A DNA stretch of 20,785 nt from positions 69,359 through 90,143 of the forward strand of contig DIWP01000015.1 in NCBI GenBank assembly GCA_002423545.1. The letters run 5' to 3'. The translations under genes and the position numbers were made by a program. This stretch comes from Thermoleophilia bacterium UBA6103 (GTDB lineage Bacteria > Actinomycetota > Thermoleophilia > UBA2241). Under the pieces are notes generated by a model that worked only from the letters and a program-made list of their open reading frames with translations, made no database searches and had not been told where the DNA came from. Below, piece after piece: positions 1 through 7,758 of the stretch. Positions within the stretch are counted from its first letter, which is position 1. Each line of letters starts with the position of its first letter.

Positions 1-1921
1 GCTCCAGGTCCTGGCCGGTCAGGACGCGTTCCCCGGTCGGGTCATCGCCGGCCGGCGGACCTGTCGCCGCAGCGGCCGCCGTCGCGATCGGCTGCCCGCC
101 GTCACCGGCGTCACCATCGCGTCCCTCCCCCATCTCGCCGATCCCCATGCGGGCGGCGATGGCCGCCGCGGTCACGGCGTGGTCTCCGGTGATCATCTTG
201 ACGGCCACGCCGGCGGAACGGCAGGCGGCGACCGCCGTGATCGCCTCCGGCCGCGGCGGGTCGATCATGGCCTGCAGTCCCAGGAACGTGAGACCGCGGC
301 GAACGTCCTCGTGACGCAACTGGTCGCTGCCGGCCGCCATCTGCCCGCGCGCCAGGGCCAGCACGCGCAAGCCTTCGGCCGCCAGTCGCTCGACCTGCTG
401 CGCGACGCCGCGCCTGTCGAGGTCGGTCGAGCTCCCGTCGGGTCCCAGCCTGCTGGAGCACCGCGTCAGGACAGACTCGGCCGAACCCTTCAGGTACACG
501 ACACACCGGTCGTCGCCGTCGTCGTGCAGGGTCGCCATGTACTGGTGCCGCGACTCGAATGGGATGGCGTCGCGGCGCGCCCGGCGGCGTTCCTCTTCGT
601 CGCGCCGCAGGCCCGCCTTGCGGGCCGCCACCTCGAGCGCCACCTCGGTCGGATCGCCCTGCGCCAGCCAGCGGCCCTCCTCTTCGACGGCGCGGCTGTC
701 GTTGCACAGCAGCCCGGCGCGCAGGCACTCCAGCAGCGCTTCGTCGGCAGCCGGCCGGCCGGCCTCGGCCGACGCCCCGCCGGCATCGGCCGGCGCGTGC
801 TCATCGTCGTCGCACAGCGCGATCGCCCCCGAGGGCTCGTAGCCGGTGCCCTCGACGCAGTACAGGCGCCCCCCGGCGACGACGCGTTGCACGGTCATCT
901 GGTTCTCGGTCAGCGTGCCCGTCTTGTCGGTGCAGATCACCGAGGTGCTCCCCAGCGTCTCGACCGCCGGCAGCTTACGGATGATCGCCCGCCGCCTGGC
1001 CATCCGCGAGACACCGATCGCCAGCGTGATGGTCACGGCCGCCGGCAGCCCCTCCGGCACGGCGGCGACCGCCAGGGCGATCGCCGCCTGGAACATGTCG
1101 AACACCGACTCGCCGCGCAGCAGACCGACGCCGAAGGTGACGGCGCCGACGGCGAGGATGATGATGAGCAGCACCTTGCTGAACTGGGCCAGCTTCCTGG
1201 TCAGCGGCGTCTGCAGCGTCTCGGCCTGGGCGATCAGCTCGGAGATGCGGCCCACCTCGGTGCCGTCGCCGGTCGCCACCACGATGCCGCGACCGGTCCC
1301 GTAGGTGACCAGGCTCGACGCATACGCCACGCACGACCGATCGGCCAGCGGCGTCTCTCGGGGCACCGCGTGCCCGTCCTTCTCCACCGGCAGCGACTCT
1401 CCGGTGAGCGCCGATTCATCGATCTGCAGATCCCGTGTCCGCGCCAGACGCAGATCGGCCGGCACCTTGTCGCCCGACTGCAGGATGACGACATCGCCCG
1501 GTACGAGCTCGGTGGCCGGCACGGTCGTGCGCTCCCCGGCACGTACCACGGTCGCCTCGGTCGTCATCGTCTGCGCCAGCGCCTTGAGCGCCTCGACCGC
1601 CTTGGCTTCCTGGACATAGCCGATGACGGCATTGAGCACCACGACGCCGAAGATGACGGCGGCGTCGATCCACTCCCTCAGATACAGCGTGACGGCGCCG
1701 GCGGCCATGAGGATGTACAGGAGGGGGTCGTTGAACTGCCGCAGAAAGCGGATCAGCGCGCCGGGGCCCTTGCGCGGGGAGAGCTCGTTGGCTCCGTACC
1801 GCTCGCGGCGGCGCTTCACGTCGAAGAGGTCGAGCCCCTCCTCGGGGTCGGTCTCGAGAAGCTCGGCCGCCTGGGCTACGCTCAGATGGTGCCAGTGCTC
1901 GGCGACGGGATCGGACGACAT
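1..1921 (-). CDS. P-type cation-transporting ATPase (Ca2+-type), 3' part cut by window edge
   Basis: Reading leftwards from the ATG at 1921-1919 gives 640 open codons and no stop before the edge, so the C-terminal membrane domain lies outside. The order is that of P2-type ATPases: N-terminal cation-ATPase domain (about residues 8-75), first membrane hairpin (about 66-100), actuator domain with TGES at 173-176, a second membrane pair with PEGLP at 289-293, the phosphorylation motif DKTGTLT with Asp332, a nucleotide-binding domain with KGSAE, and TGDH at about 578-581. PEGLP is typical of Ca2+/Mn2+ (PMR1/SERCA-like) pumps and argues against heavy-metal CPx pumps. The role would be ATP-driven export of Ca2+ or a similar cation across the plasma membrane; exact ion specificity cannot be read here. 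A Gly/Ala/Asp-rich segment of roughly 30 residues follows TGDH-AVTAAAIAARMGIGE before the next conserved strand (LTGQDLE). The long open frame on the opposite strand is a shadow. Confidence 0.93.
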   Translation of the reverse strand, partial: MSSDPVAEHWHHLSVAQAAELLETDPEEGLDLFDVKRRRERYGANELSPRKGPGALIRFLRQFNDPLLYILMAAGAVTLYLREWIDAAVIFGVVVLNAVIGYVQEAKAVEALKALAQTMTTEATVVRAGERTTVPATELVPGDVVILQSGDKVPADLRLARTRDLQIDESALTGESLPVEKDGHAVPRETPLADRSCVAYASSLVTYGTGRGIVVATGDGTEVGRISELIAQAETLQTPLTRKLAQFSKVLLIIILAVGAVTFGVGLLRGESVFDMFQAAIALAVAAVPEGLPAAVTITLAIGVSRMARRRAIIRKLPAVETLGSTSVICTDKTGTLTENQMTVQRVVAGGRLYCVEGTGYEPSGAIALCDDDEHAPADAGGASAEAGRPAADEALLECLRAGLLCNDSRAVEEEGRWLAQGDPTEVALEVAARKAGLRRDEEERRRARRDAIPFESRHQYMATLHDDGDDRCVVYLKGSAESVLTRCSSRLGPDGSSTDLDRRGVAQQVERLAAEGLRVLALARGQMAAGSDQLRHEDVRRGLTFLGLQAMIDPPRPEAITAVAACRSAGVAVKMITGDHAVTAAAIAARMGIGEMGEGRDGDAGDGGQPIATAAAAATGPPAGDDPTGERVLTGQDLE

Positions 1922-1954
1922 GCGGGCACCTCGGTCGGGTGATGTGGCGCCGTC

Positions 1955-1960
1955 ATGATA
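1955..1960 (-). promoter_or_regulatory. Possible -10 element of the P-type ATPase gene
   Basis: On the minus strand TATCAT lies about 34 nt before the ATPase ATG. No convincing -35 hexamer is seen 16-18 nt further upstream, so this is only a candidate. The rest of the 1922-2069 gap shows no gene. Confidence 0.3.
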
Positions 1961-2069
1961 CATGCCGTCGCGAGCGGCCGATGACCGGCGGCCGGGGCCG
2001 GCGACGCCCGGGCAGCCCCTTGACAGCAGTTGGTCGTCACCGACGTGAGAGCGCGTACGGGGACGAAGA

Positions 2070-2424
2070 TGGTGGAGGCGGCGGGAGTCGAACCCGCGTC
2101 CACGAGTGCCGCGACGGAGTATCTACAAGCTTAGCCGGCGCTTTTAGTCTCGCTCACCGTCCCCGCGTCGGCCGGGTGCGGATCGCCAGTCCCGAGAAGT
2201 CTCAGGTCCGGCCGGTCGGGACACGCCCGCCGGACCCCAGTCCGCTGAGCGACGCCACGGTCCCGGCTGCGGACTCACCGGGTGTGACGGGCCGCCTTAC
2301 TCAGGCAGCCAGTGCCAGGGAACGATCCTCGGCAGTTATGGTTTTCCGGCAGTTTAACGAGGCCACCGGACCTCGGCTTGCTGCTCCGACCGCGATCGGC
2401 CCATGTCGAAACCGTTTCGCCCCC
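2070..2424 (-). ncRNA. ssrA: tmRNA (ssrA), trans-translation RNA
   Basis: This one-piece tmRNA is 355 nt and rescues stalled ribosomes with SmpB. The 5' end GGGGGCGAAACGGTTTCGAC starts at 2424, and the 3' end carries a T-arm (GGTTCGACTCC) and finishes in CGCCTCCACCA at 2070. The first seven bases pair with CGCCTCC near the 3' end, and the third pair is G-U, the alanyl-tRNA synthetase identity element expected of tmRNA. The CCA is encoded. The tag frame lies at 2301-2333 (see its entry). The intervening part contains G/C-rich complementary stretches consistent with pseudoknots, which I did not fold in detail. The gene lies alone between the ATPase and a small Cys-rich protein gene, all on the same strand. 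Confidence 0.96.
2301..2333 (-). other. tmRNA tag reading frame, tag (A)AEDRSLALAA
   Basis: After the conserved GGCCTCGTTAAACTGCC stretch and ATAACT (in the place of ATAGTC of E. coli tmRNA) the resume codon is GCC. The frame reads Ala-Glu-Asp-Arg-Ser-Leu-Ala-Leu-Ala-Ala and stops at TGA. With the alanine carried by the RNA itself the full tag would be AAEDRSLALAA. The terminal LAA is the signal normally recognised by ClpXP, and the tag length (10 coded residues) equals that of E. coli. The resume codon is assigned by comparison with E. coli, so the N-terminal residues are slightly less certain than the ALAA end. Confidence 0.88.
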
Positions 2425-2454
2425 ACGGGCGCGACGCGACGGTCGCTACTCTTG

Positions 2455-2463
2455 ATGATACCA
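2455..2463 (-). promoter_or_regulatory. Extended -10 promoter candidate of tmRNA
   Basis: On the minus strand TGGTATCAT forms a TGn-extended -10 about 30 nt before the mature tmRNA 5' end. It would give a leader of about 24 nt, to be removed by RNase P. No good -35 is visible, which is tolerated by extended -10 promoters. Between here and 2635 I see no gene. Confidence 0.45.
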
Positions 2464-2635
2464 CCGTCAGCTCACGGCAGGCCGGACGCCGCTCATCGCC
2501 GTCGCCCATCGGAGGGCCGGGACGGCGTCCACAGAGCACGCACAGCCACGTCCACAGGGCATGCGCAGCCACAGTGTGGCGCGCATGGGAGAAGTGGGTG
2601 CGGGAGCACGACCGCTGCCGGCCGTACTCCCGCCG

Positions 2636-2986
2636 TCAGTCTTCGACCGTCTGGACCTCGCGCCGATCGCGGCGCTTGAAGTACAGGTTGCGGCAGAGCG
2701 GACCTTCTTCGGTCTGATAGCAGCTCTGGACCGCCACTGAGCAATGCGGCAGCGGCTGGCGCGAGACCTTCACGACGCCGAAACCGCCCTTTGTCCGTTC
2801 GATGTCCTGGAACCGCTTCAGGTCGATCTCATGCGGAAAGACCTTCTGGATACACCCGAAGTAGGTCCTTCCGTCTTCCTGGAACGAGTACAGGAAACGG
2901 CAGTCCATGCTCAGACAGGCGGCGGGATACAGCACCTTCTCGCAGACGGCCGAGCACTCATGGCACTCGAGCATCTCCTCAGTCAA
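2636..2986 (-). CDS. Small cysteine-rich conserved-looking protein, function unknown
   Basis: The protein is about 116 residues if it starts at the third of three TTG codons (2986). That TTG has AAGGAGG (3001-2995) eight bases upstream; the in-frame ATG at 2974 is 20 bases away, too far for this site. It is rich in Cys: CHECSAVC near the N-terminus, then CLSMDCR, YFGCIQKVF, PHCSVAV, SCYQTEEG and PLCRNLYF, ten Cys in all. This spacing suggests one or more metal or Fe-S sites. There is no signal peptide or membrane segment, and the C-terminus is basic then acidic (KRRDRREVQTVED). The gene stands alone, 211 nt upstream of tmRNA and divergent from cydA. I do not recognise a named family; a redox or metal-sensing role would be a guess from the cysteines and the neighbouring oxidase. 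Confidence 0.75.
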   Translation of the reverse strand: MTEEMLECHECSAVCEKVLYPAACLSMDCRFLYSFQEDGRTYFGCIQKVFPHEIDLKRFQDIERTKGGFGVVKVSRQPLPHCSVAVQSCYQTEEGPLCRNLYFKRRDRREVQTVED

Positions 2987-3011
2987 CAACAACGCCTCCT
3001 TACATGAACGT

Positions 3012-3031
3012 GGCCGGCAAGAACGCCGGCC
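3012..3031 (-). other. GC-rich hairpin in the 5' UTR of the Cys-rich gene
   Basis: GGCCGGC-AAGAAC-GCCGGCC is a perfect 7-bp stem with a 6-nt loop, ending about 10 nt before the Shine-Dalgarno of the leftward gene. It has no U-run on either strand, so a regulatory or stabilising UTR hairpin is as likely as a terminator. Confidence 0.45.
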
Positions 3032-3042
3032 CACCCGCAAGC

Positions 3043-3048
3043 ATGGTA
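3043..3048 (-). promoter_or_regulatory. Possible extended -10 for the Cys-rich gene
   Basis: On the minus strand TGCTACCAT is a TGn-extended -10, with a weak TTCCCA 17 nt upstream as -35. It would give a leader of about 50 nt that contains the 3012-3031 hairpin. Confidence 0.35.
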
Positions 3049-3222
3049 GCACAGGATCCCGGTCTTGGGAAGGGTACATTTCCGATTCGGCAGTGAACGC
3101 ACCGCTTCTCTGCCGTTTCGGGTCGCCTCAGGCTCGCGTAGCACCGTCATCCAGCATACGACACCCCTCTCACGTGCGGAGTTCGCCGCGCCCTCCCGGG
3201 AGCCTCCTTCGGTGATCGTCTA

Positions 3223-3250
3223 TTGACAGGGTCGGCTCGGTCCATAGACT
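3223..3250 (+). promoter_or_regulatory. Sigma-70-like promoter of cydAB
   Basis: A perfect -35 TTGACA (3223-3228) is followed after 16 bp by TAGACT (3245-3250). The predicted start is near 3257, leaving a leader of about 70 nt before cydA. The remaining upstream sequence 3049-3222 contains no gene that I can support. Confidence 0.7.
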
Positions 3251-3325
3251 GCCGACAGGCCGTAGCGGGCCTTGTCGTGATGGACGAGGGCGGGTACCAC
3301 ACCACCCGGGGAGGCTGATCGTTCA

Positions 3326-4765
3326 ATGGACGCCGAGATGCTGGCTCGCATCCAGTTCGCGTTCACCGTCGGCTACCACTTCATCATCGTACCGATGAGC
3401 ATCGGCCTGGCGCTCATGTGCGTCATCGCCGAGACGCGCTACTACAAGAGCGGACTGGAGAGCGACCGCGCCGCCTCTACGTTCTGGATCAAGCTGTTCA
3501 CCACCACCTTCGCCTTCGGCGTGGCGACCGGCATCACGATGGAGTTCGCGTTCGGGACCAACTGGGCCGGCTACTCCCGCTTCGTCGGCGACATCTTCGG
3601 CGCGCCGCTGGCCGCGGAGGGCCTGTTCGCGTTCTTCCTCGAGTCCGTCTTCCTCGGTGTCCTGCTCTTCGGCCGCCGGCGCGTCTCCAGGAAGGTGTAC
3701 CTGGCCTCGGCCTGGCTGGTGTTCATCGGCGCCAACCTCTCGGCGCTCTGGATCCTGATCGCCAACTCGTGGCAGCACACGCCGGCCGGCTACCGGATCG
3801 AGGGCGGGCGCGCCGTGCTCACGAGCTTCTGGGCGGCGGCGTTCAATCCCTCGATGGGGCCGCGCCTGGTCCACACGCTGGCGGCGACGTGGATCACCGG
3901 CGGCTTCCTCGTGGCCGGCATCGCCGCCTGGTACCTGCTCAAGCGCCGCCACACCGCCTTCGCGCGCCGCTCGCTGGTCGCCGGGCTCGCCATCGGGCTC
4001 ATCGTCTCGGCGGCCATGCCGTTCATCGGCCACTGGCACGCGCTCCAGGTAGCCGAATACCAGCCGGTGAAGATGGCGGCCTTCGAGACCGTCTACCGGA
4101 CCGGTCCCAACGCGCCGCTCTATCTCTTCGGCTGGGTCGGGACCGACGAGGCCGGCGCTCCCGCCCCCAAAGGCCTGGCCGTCCCCAGCGGGCTGAGCCT
4201 GATGCTGGGACTACGGCCGGGCCACGTGGTCGAGGGTCTCGACCAGGTGGCGGCCACCGACTGGCCGCCGCTGCAGCTCACGTTCCAGGCGTACCACTTC
4301 ATGATCGCGCTCTCGTTCCTGTTCATCGCGATCATGCTCGCCGCGGCTTTCGCCGTCTGGAAGAAGAAGATCGAGCAGTGGCGCTGGCTGCTCTGGGTCC
4401 TCGTCTTCTCCATCCCGCTGCCCATCGTCGCGGCGCAGCTCGGCTGGATCGCCACCGAGGTCGGTCGCCAGCCGTGGATCGTGCAGGGCCTGCTGCGCAC
4501 CAGCGACGGCGTCTCCGCGACGGTCTCGGCCGCCGAGGTGGCGACCACGCTCTCCATCTTCGTGATCGTCTATGCACTTCTGTTCGTCGCCTGGATGCGG
4601 GTGTTCACGCGCATCGTCCGCAAAGGTCCCGAGGTCGAAGAACCGGCCGGCGTGCCCGTGGGACCACTGCCCGCGCCGGCCGCAGGACCAGCAGCCACGA
4701 GCGTGCTGCAGGCATCGGCATCGACATCTCGGCAAGACGACAGCGGCGGGTCGTCCGCCCGCTGA
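3326..4765 (+). CDS. cydA: Cytochrome bd quinol oxidase subunit I
   Basis: Subunit I carries the hemes and the quinol site of the bd-type terminal oxidase, which reduces O2 to water in the plasma membrane and adds to the proton gradient. It has 479 residues. Visible family residues are His18, His183 (in LVHTLAATW) and Met326 (in YHFMIAL) as heme ligands; Glu98 and Glu106 (EGLFAFFLES) of the proton path; Lys249/Glu254 of the Q-loop; and the GRQPW signature at 380-384. Only about 75 residues separate Lys249 from Met326, about half the E. coli distance, so this is the short Q-loop type. The start is chosen by GGGGAGG (3308-3314), 11 nt upstream. A hydrophilic Pro/Ala/Ser tail of about 50 residues follows the last helix. 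cydB follows 36 nt later; no cydCD assembly transporter is in the window. Confidence 0.97.
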   Translation: MDAEMLARIQFAFTVGYHFIIVPMSIGLALMCVIAETRYYKSGLESDRAASTFWIKLFTTTFAFGVATGITMEFAFGTNWAGYSRFVGDIFGAPLAAEGLFAFFLESVFLGVLLFGRRRVSRKVYLASAWLVFIGANLSALWILIANSWQHTPAGYRIEGGRAVLTSFWAAAFNPSMGPRLVHTLAATWITGGFLVAGIAAWYLLKRRHTAFARRSLVAGLAIGLIVSAAMPFIGHWHALQVAEYQPVKMAAFETVYRTGPNAPLYLFGWVGTDEAGAPAPKGLAVPSGLSLMLGLRPGHVVEGLDQVAATDWPPLQLTFQAYHFMIALSFLFIAIMLAAAFAVWKKKIEQWRWLLWVLVFSIPLPIVAAQLGWIATEVGRQPWIVQGLLRTSDGVSATVSAAEVATTLSIFVIVYALLFVAWMRVFTRIVRKGPEVEEPAGVPVGPLPAPAAGPAATSVLQASASTSRQDDSGGSSAR

Positions 4766-4801
4766 CGGGACGCACCGGAGACGGCTCGGGAGGCCACGCG
4801 A

Positions 4802-5818
4802 ATGGATCTGCAGCTCACCTGGTTCGTGCTGGTGGCCGTCCTCCTCACCGGCTACGCGGTGCTCGACGGCTTCGACCTCGGCATCGGGGTCATCTACCCG
4901 TTCGTCGCTCGCAACAGCGGGCAGAAAGCCATGCTCCGCAGCGCCATCGGACCGGTCTGGGACGGCAACGAGGTCTGGCTCGTCACCGGTGCCGGAGCCC
5001 TCTTCGCGGCGTTCCCGCCCGTCTACGCCATGATCTTCTCCGGCTTCTACCTGGCCGTCATGCTGATCCTCTTCGGCCTCATCTTCCGCGCCGTCGCCAT
5101 CGAGATGCGCTCCCACGACCCCGCATGGGGCTGGTTCTGGGACGCGTCGTTCTTCGGCGGCAGCGCCGTGGCCGCCGTGCTCTTCGGCTGCGCGCTCGGC
5201 AATGTGGTGCGCGGTGTGCCGCTGGACACCAACGGCGACTACGCCGGCACCTTCCTGCAGCTGCTCAACCCCTTCGCCCTGCTCGTCGCCGTCACCGGCT
5301 TGCTCATGCTCATGACGCAGGGGACCTGCTGGGCGGCGCTCAAGATCGAGGGGCAGCTGCGCCTCAAGGCGATGGTGGCCCGCTCCGCGATCCACTGGAT
5401 CTTCGTGGCCGCCCTGGCCGGCCTGACGCTCTACAGCGTCTTCGAGATACCCGAGCGCATGCAGAACGTGGTCTCGCGGCCCCTCGGCTGGCTCGCTCTG
5501 GCCGTCCTCGTGGGAGGCATCCTCACCTTCCGCATCGCCGTTGCGCGAGGCGGCGACCTGGTCGCCTTCGTCGGCTCCTCAGCGACGATCGCGGCGCTCA
5601 TGGGGCTGGCGGCGATCGGCAACTACCCGGCCATCGTGCCGGCGCGCGGCACACCGGCGGCCACCAGCCTCACCCTCGACAACGCGACGGCGACCGACCA
5701 CGCCCTTCTGGTCATGCTGATCATCGCCTGCATCGGCCTGCCGATCGTGCTCGGCTACACCACCTACGTGTATCGCACGTTCAGAGGCAAGATCGACCCG
5801 AGCGCCGGCGGCTACTGA
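4802..5818 (+). CDS. cydB: Cytochrome bd quinol oxidase subunit II
   Basis: This is the 338-residue partner of CydA in the bd oxidase heterodimer, of usual family length. It begins with the subunit II hallmark GYAVLDGFDLG (about residues 17-27), then GPVWDGNEVWL (about 50-60), and shows eight or nine hydrophobic helices. The ATG has GGGAGG (4788-4793) eight bases upstream. It is co-transcribed with cydA. The stop codon lies in the loop of a strong hairpin (5803-5830), which probably ends the operon. The gene converges with the deacetylase gene that ends at 5913. Confidence 0.97.
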   Translation: MDLQLTWFVLVAVLLTGYAVLDGFDLGIGVIYPFVARNSGQKAMLRSAIGPVWDGNEVWLVTGAGALFAAFPPVYAMIFSGFYLAVMLILFGLIFRAVAIEMRSHDPAWGWFWDASFFGGSAVAAVLFGCALGNVVRGVPLDTNGDYAGTFLQLLNPFALLVAVTGLLMLMTQGTCWAALKIEGQLRLKAMVARSAIHWIFVAALAGLTLYSVFEIPERMQNVVSRPLGWLALAVLVGGILTFRIAVARGGDLVAFVGSSATIAALMGLAAIGNYPAIVPARGTPAATSLTLDNATATDHALLVMLIIACIGLPIVLGYTTYVYRTFRGKIDPSAGGY

Positions 5819-5830
5819 GAGCCGCCGGCG
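5803..5830 (+). terminator. Hairpin spanning the cydB stop codon, probable terminator
   Basis: CGCCGGCGGCT-ACTGAG-AGCCGCCGGCG is a perfect 11-bp stem with the TGA stop in its 6-nt loop. There is no U-run after it, as with the other strong hairpins in this window. It lies between convergent genes. Confidence 0.6.
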
Positions 5831-5912
5831 GCCGCCGCAGCGCGAGCGCCGGCAGGCCGTCCGCGGACGGACGCCAAGGCTGGAGCCGGAGGACGGACGC
5901 CGTGGCGGTCGC

Positions 5913-6932
5913 TCAGAGACCCCAGTAGGCGGACTGGATACGGCGCGCCCTCTCGACAGCCTCGCCGGCCGCCTCATCGGCGCCGGCCGGCGTCGGCGCG
6001 GTCTCGTCGGCGATGGCCCGCAGGACCGCCTCCGCCGAGCTGCCGAGAGCCGGCCGGTCGTAGCCGCCCTCCAGCGCCAGCGCCAGCCGGTCCCCGCAGC
6101 AGCGATGGGCCAGGGTGCGCACTCGGTCGGCCATGAAGGCGAAGCCCGCATCGGTGACCGCCATGCCTGCCAGCTGGTCGCGAACGTGGGTGTCGAAGCC
6201 GGCCGACACCAGCAGCGCCTGAGGCTTGTACTGCTCGACGATGGGCTCGACCAGCGCCTCAAAAGCCGCCACGTACGCGGCGTCGCCGCTGCCGGGCGGC
6301 AGCGGCACGTTGACGGTGAAGCCTTCGCCGGGGCCGACCCCCACTTCGTCGGCGGCGCCGGTCCCCGGATACAGCGGCCACTGGTGCAGGGAGACGTACA
6401 GCACATCGGCCTCGCCGAGGAAGGCCGCCTGCGTGCCGTTGCCGTGGTGCGCGTCCCAGTCGACGATGGCGATCCGTTCGTAGCCGTCGGAGAGAAGCCG
6501 CCGGGCGGCGATGGCGACGTTGTTGAAGAGGCAGAAGCCCATGGCGCGGTCGGGTGTGGCGTGATGACCCGGCGGTCTCACGGCGGCGAACGCGATGCGG
6601 CCGTCGGCCCACTGTGCGGTGGCATCGATCACGCCGCCGACGGCCAGCAGGGCGACCTCGAAGCTCTGCGCCGAGACGTAGGTGTCGGGGTCGATCCACT
6701 CGCCGCCACGCAGCAGCGCCGCCCGGCGGATCCGCGCGACGTGCGCCGGCGTGTGGACGCGCAGCAGATCGCTCTCGGGCGCCGGCTGCGGCTCGACCTC
6801 GTGGATCCGCGGCCACAGATCACTGGACTTGAGGTGCTCGACGATGGCCGAGACCCTGTCCGGACCCTCGGGATGTCCGCCGGTGTCGTGGTAGGCGTAT
6901 CTGGGGTCCCACACGATCGCGATATCGGTCAC
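5913..6932 (-). CDS. Histone-deacetylase-superfamily amidohydrolase (AcuC / acetylpolyamine deacetylase-like)
   Basis: A zinc-dependent deacetylase of the arginase/HDAC fold, expected to remove an acetyl group from acetylated lysine or polyamines in the cytoplasm. It has 339 residues if it starts at the GTG at 6932-6930, which has AGGAGG (6943-6938) five nt upstream; the frame can be read further up to 7037 but would then overlap the regulator gene. The catalytic set is complete: His123-His124 (RPPGHH), the DWDAHHGNG motif with zinc ligands Asp160 and His162, Asp247 in SAGFDTH, and the catalytic Tyr291 in LEGGYD. The protein is in the same direction as the TetR gene, 64 nt behind it, and probably shares its transcript. 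Bacterial members act on acetoin-related acetyl-CoA synthetase (AcuC) or acetylpolyamines; the motifs alone do not decide which. The neighbouring carbamoyltransferase makes a polyamine link attractive. Confidence 0.92.
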   Translation of the reverse strand: MTDIAIVWDPRYAYHDTGGHPEGPDRVSAIVEHLKSSDLWPRIHEVEPQPAPESDLLRVHTPAHVARIRRAALLRGGEWIDPDTYVSAQSFEVALLAVGGVIDATAQWADGRIAFAAVRPPGHHATPDRAMGFCLFNNVAIAARRLLSDGYERIAIVDWDAHHGNGTQAAFLGEADVLYVSLHQWPLYPGTGAADEVGVGPGEGFTVNVPLPPGSGDAAYVAAFEALVEPIVEQYKPQALLVSAGFDTHVRDQLAGMAVTDAGFAFMADRVRTLAHRCCGDRLALALEGGYDRPALGSSAEAVLRAIADETAPTPAGADEAAGEAVERARRIQSAYWGL

Positions 6933-6996
6933 GGCGTCCTCCTGAGCGCTCGACCGTGACACAGGATACACCGCGACCACCGACAAGCCGGTCCGG

Positions 6997-7683
6997 TCAG
7001 ACGCCCTCACTCGGGTCGGCGTCTGGCGGAAGGTCATCGGAACCGTCGCCCACCTTCGCCAGTGATGCGCCCAGCAGCCGCTCCCAGAGCTCGGTGGCGG
7101 CGCCGATGTCCACCTGATCGGGATCGAGCGAACGCTGGATCGCCAGTCCGTCCACGATGGCGATCGTCAACATGGCATGGGCTCGCAGCCGGGGGGAGAG
7201 CTCCGGTCCAGGCTCTTCCAGGCTGCGCAGCACCGTGTCGCGGTAGCCGTCGTAGAGTCGCGCCACGCGCGGCCTGAGCTCCTCGTCGCGCAGCACGTGC
7301 GGAAGGATCTCGAAGAAGACACGGAACGAGCCCACGTCGGCCGCGATGCGTGTCTCGGCGTCGACGAGCGCGTGGATGCGGCGCTCGCCGGCCGGCTGGT
7401 CTGCCGTCGTCTCGATGACCGCCAGGTTGGCATCGTGAGTCAGGCAGTCGACCAGGGCCGCGACCAGCCCGGCCTTATTGCCGAAGTAGTATGCGATGCT
7501 CCCCTTGGCTTCGCCGGCCTCGTCGGCGATCGCCTGCAGCCGCAGCGCGTCGAAGCCGCCGCGGTCCAGGAGCCTGCGCGCCGCCTGCAGGATGTTCTGC
7601 GCCACCGGCGGCAGCTTGGCCAGCGGATCGCCCACCGCCAGCAACTCCGCCTCGTGATCGGCCGGCCGTCTCCTGTGCCCCAT
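6997..7683 (-). CDS. TetR/AcrR-family transcriptional regulator
   Basis: 228 residues. The N-terminal TetR DNA-binding domain (about residues 28-75) contains AARRLLDRGGFDALRLQ followed by AIADEAGEAKGSIAYYF, the helix-turn-helix and the Tyr/Phe-rich end typical of the family. The rest is an alpha-helical ligand domain. The ATG at 7683 is chosen because AGGAG lies nine nt upstream (7697-7693); an in-frame extension to 7740 would run into the divergent promoter. An unusual basic/acidic leader of about 25 residues precedes the HTH domain. It is divergent from the carbamoyltransferase operon, with a palindromic TetR-like operator (7759-7774) between them, and is followed by the HDAC-like gene. It probably represses its own gene and the divergent operon; the ligand is unknown, and a polyamine or amine is a guess. 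Confidence 0.93.
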   Translation of the reverse strand: MGHRRRPADHEAELLAVGDPLAKLPPVAQNILQAARRLLDRGGFDALRLQAIADEAGEAKGSIAYYFGNKAGLVAALVDCLTHDANLAVIETTADQPAGERRIHALVDAETRIAADVGSFRVFFEILPHVLRDEELRPRVARLYDGYRDTVLRSLEEPGPELSPRLRAHAMLTIAIVDGLAIQRSLDPDQVDIGAATELWERLLGASLAKVGDGSDDLPPDADPSEGV

Positions 7684-7717
7684 CTGCCGTCGCTCCTGCC
7701 TCGATCGCCGTGCCGCC

Positions 7718-7746
7718 TTGACTGTCACGCATCGGTACACTAGCCT
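7718..7746 (+). promoter_or_regulatory. Promoter of the carbamoyltransferase-carbamate kinase operon
   Basis: TTGACT (7718-7723), 17-bp spacer, TAGCCT (7741-7746). The start would fall near 7753, a few bases before the TetR-type palindrome at 7759-7774, so repressor binding would block initiation or early elongation. Confidence 0.55.
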
Positions 7747-7758
7747 ATCCTGCGTTCC

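Noticed and set aside
179..1942. 587-residue open frame on the plus strand opposite the ATPase
   Set aside because: The minus-strand frame has all P-type ATPase motifs; the plus frame is Arg/Gly/His-rich without domains and is a GC-bias shadow.
2484..2530. GGACGCCG ... CGGCGTCC inverted repeat as terminator of the Cys-rich gene
   Set aside because: The loop is over 30 nt and there is no U-run; in such GC-rich sequence 8-bp arms at this distance are not persuasive.
3418..5928. 836-residue open frame overlapping cydA and cydB
   Set aside because: Arg-rich low-complexity translation in a different frame of two clear membrane protein genes.
5913..7037. 374-residue version of the HDAC-like protein
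   Set aside because: It would overlap the TetR coding region and has no ribosome site, while GTG 6932 has AGGAGG five nt upstream.
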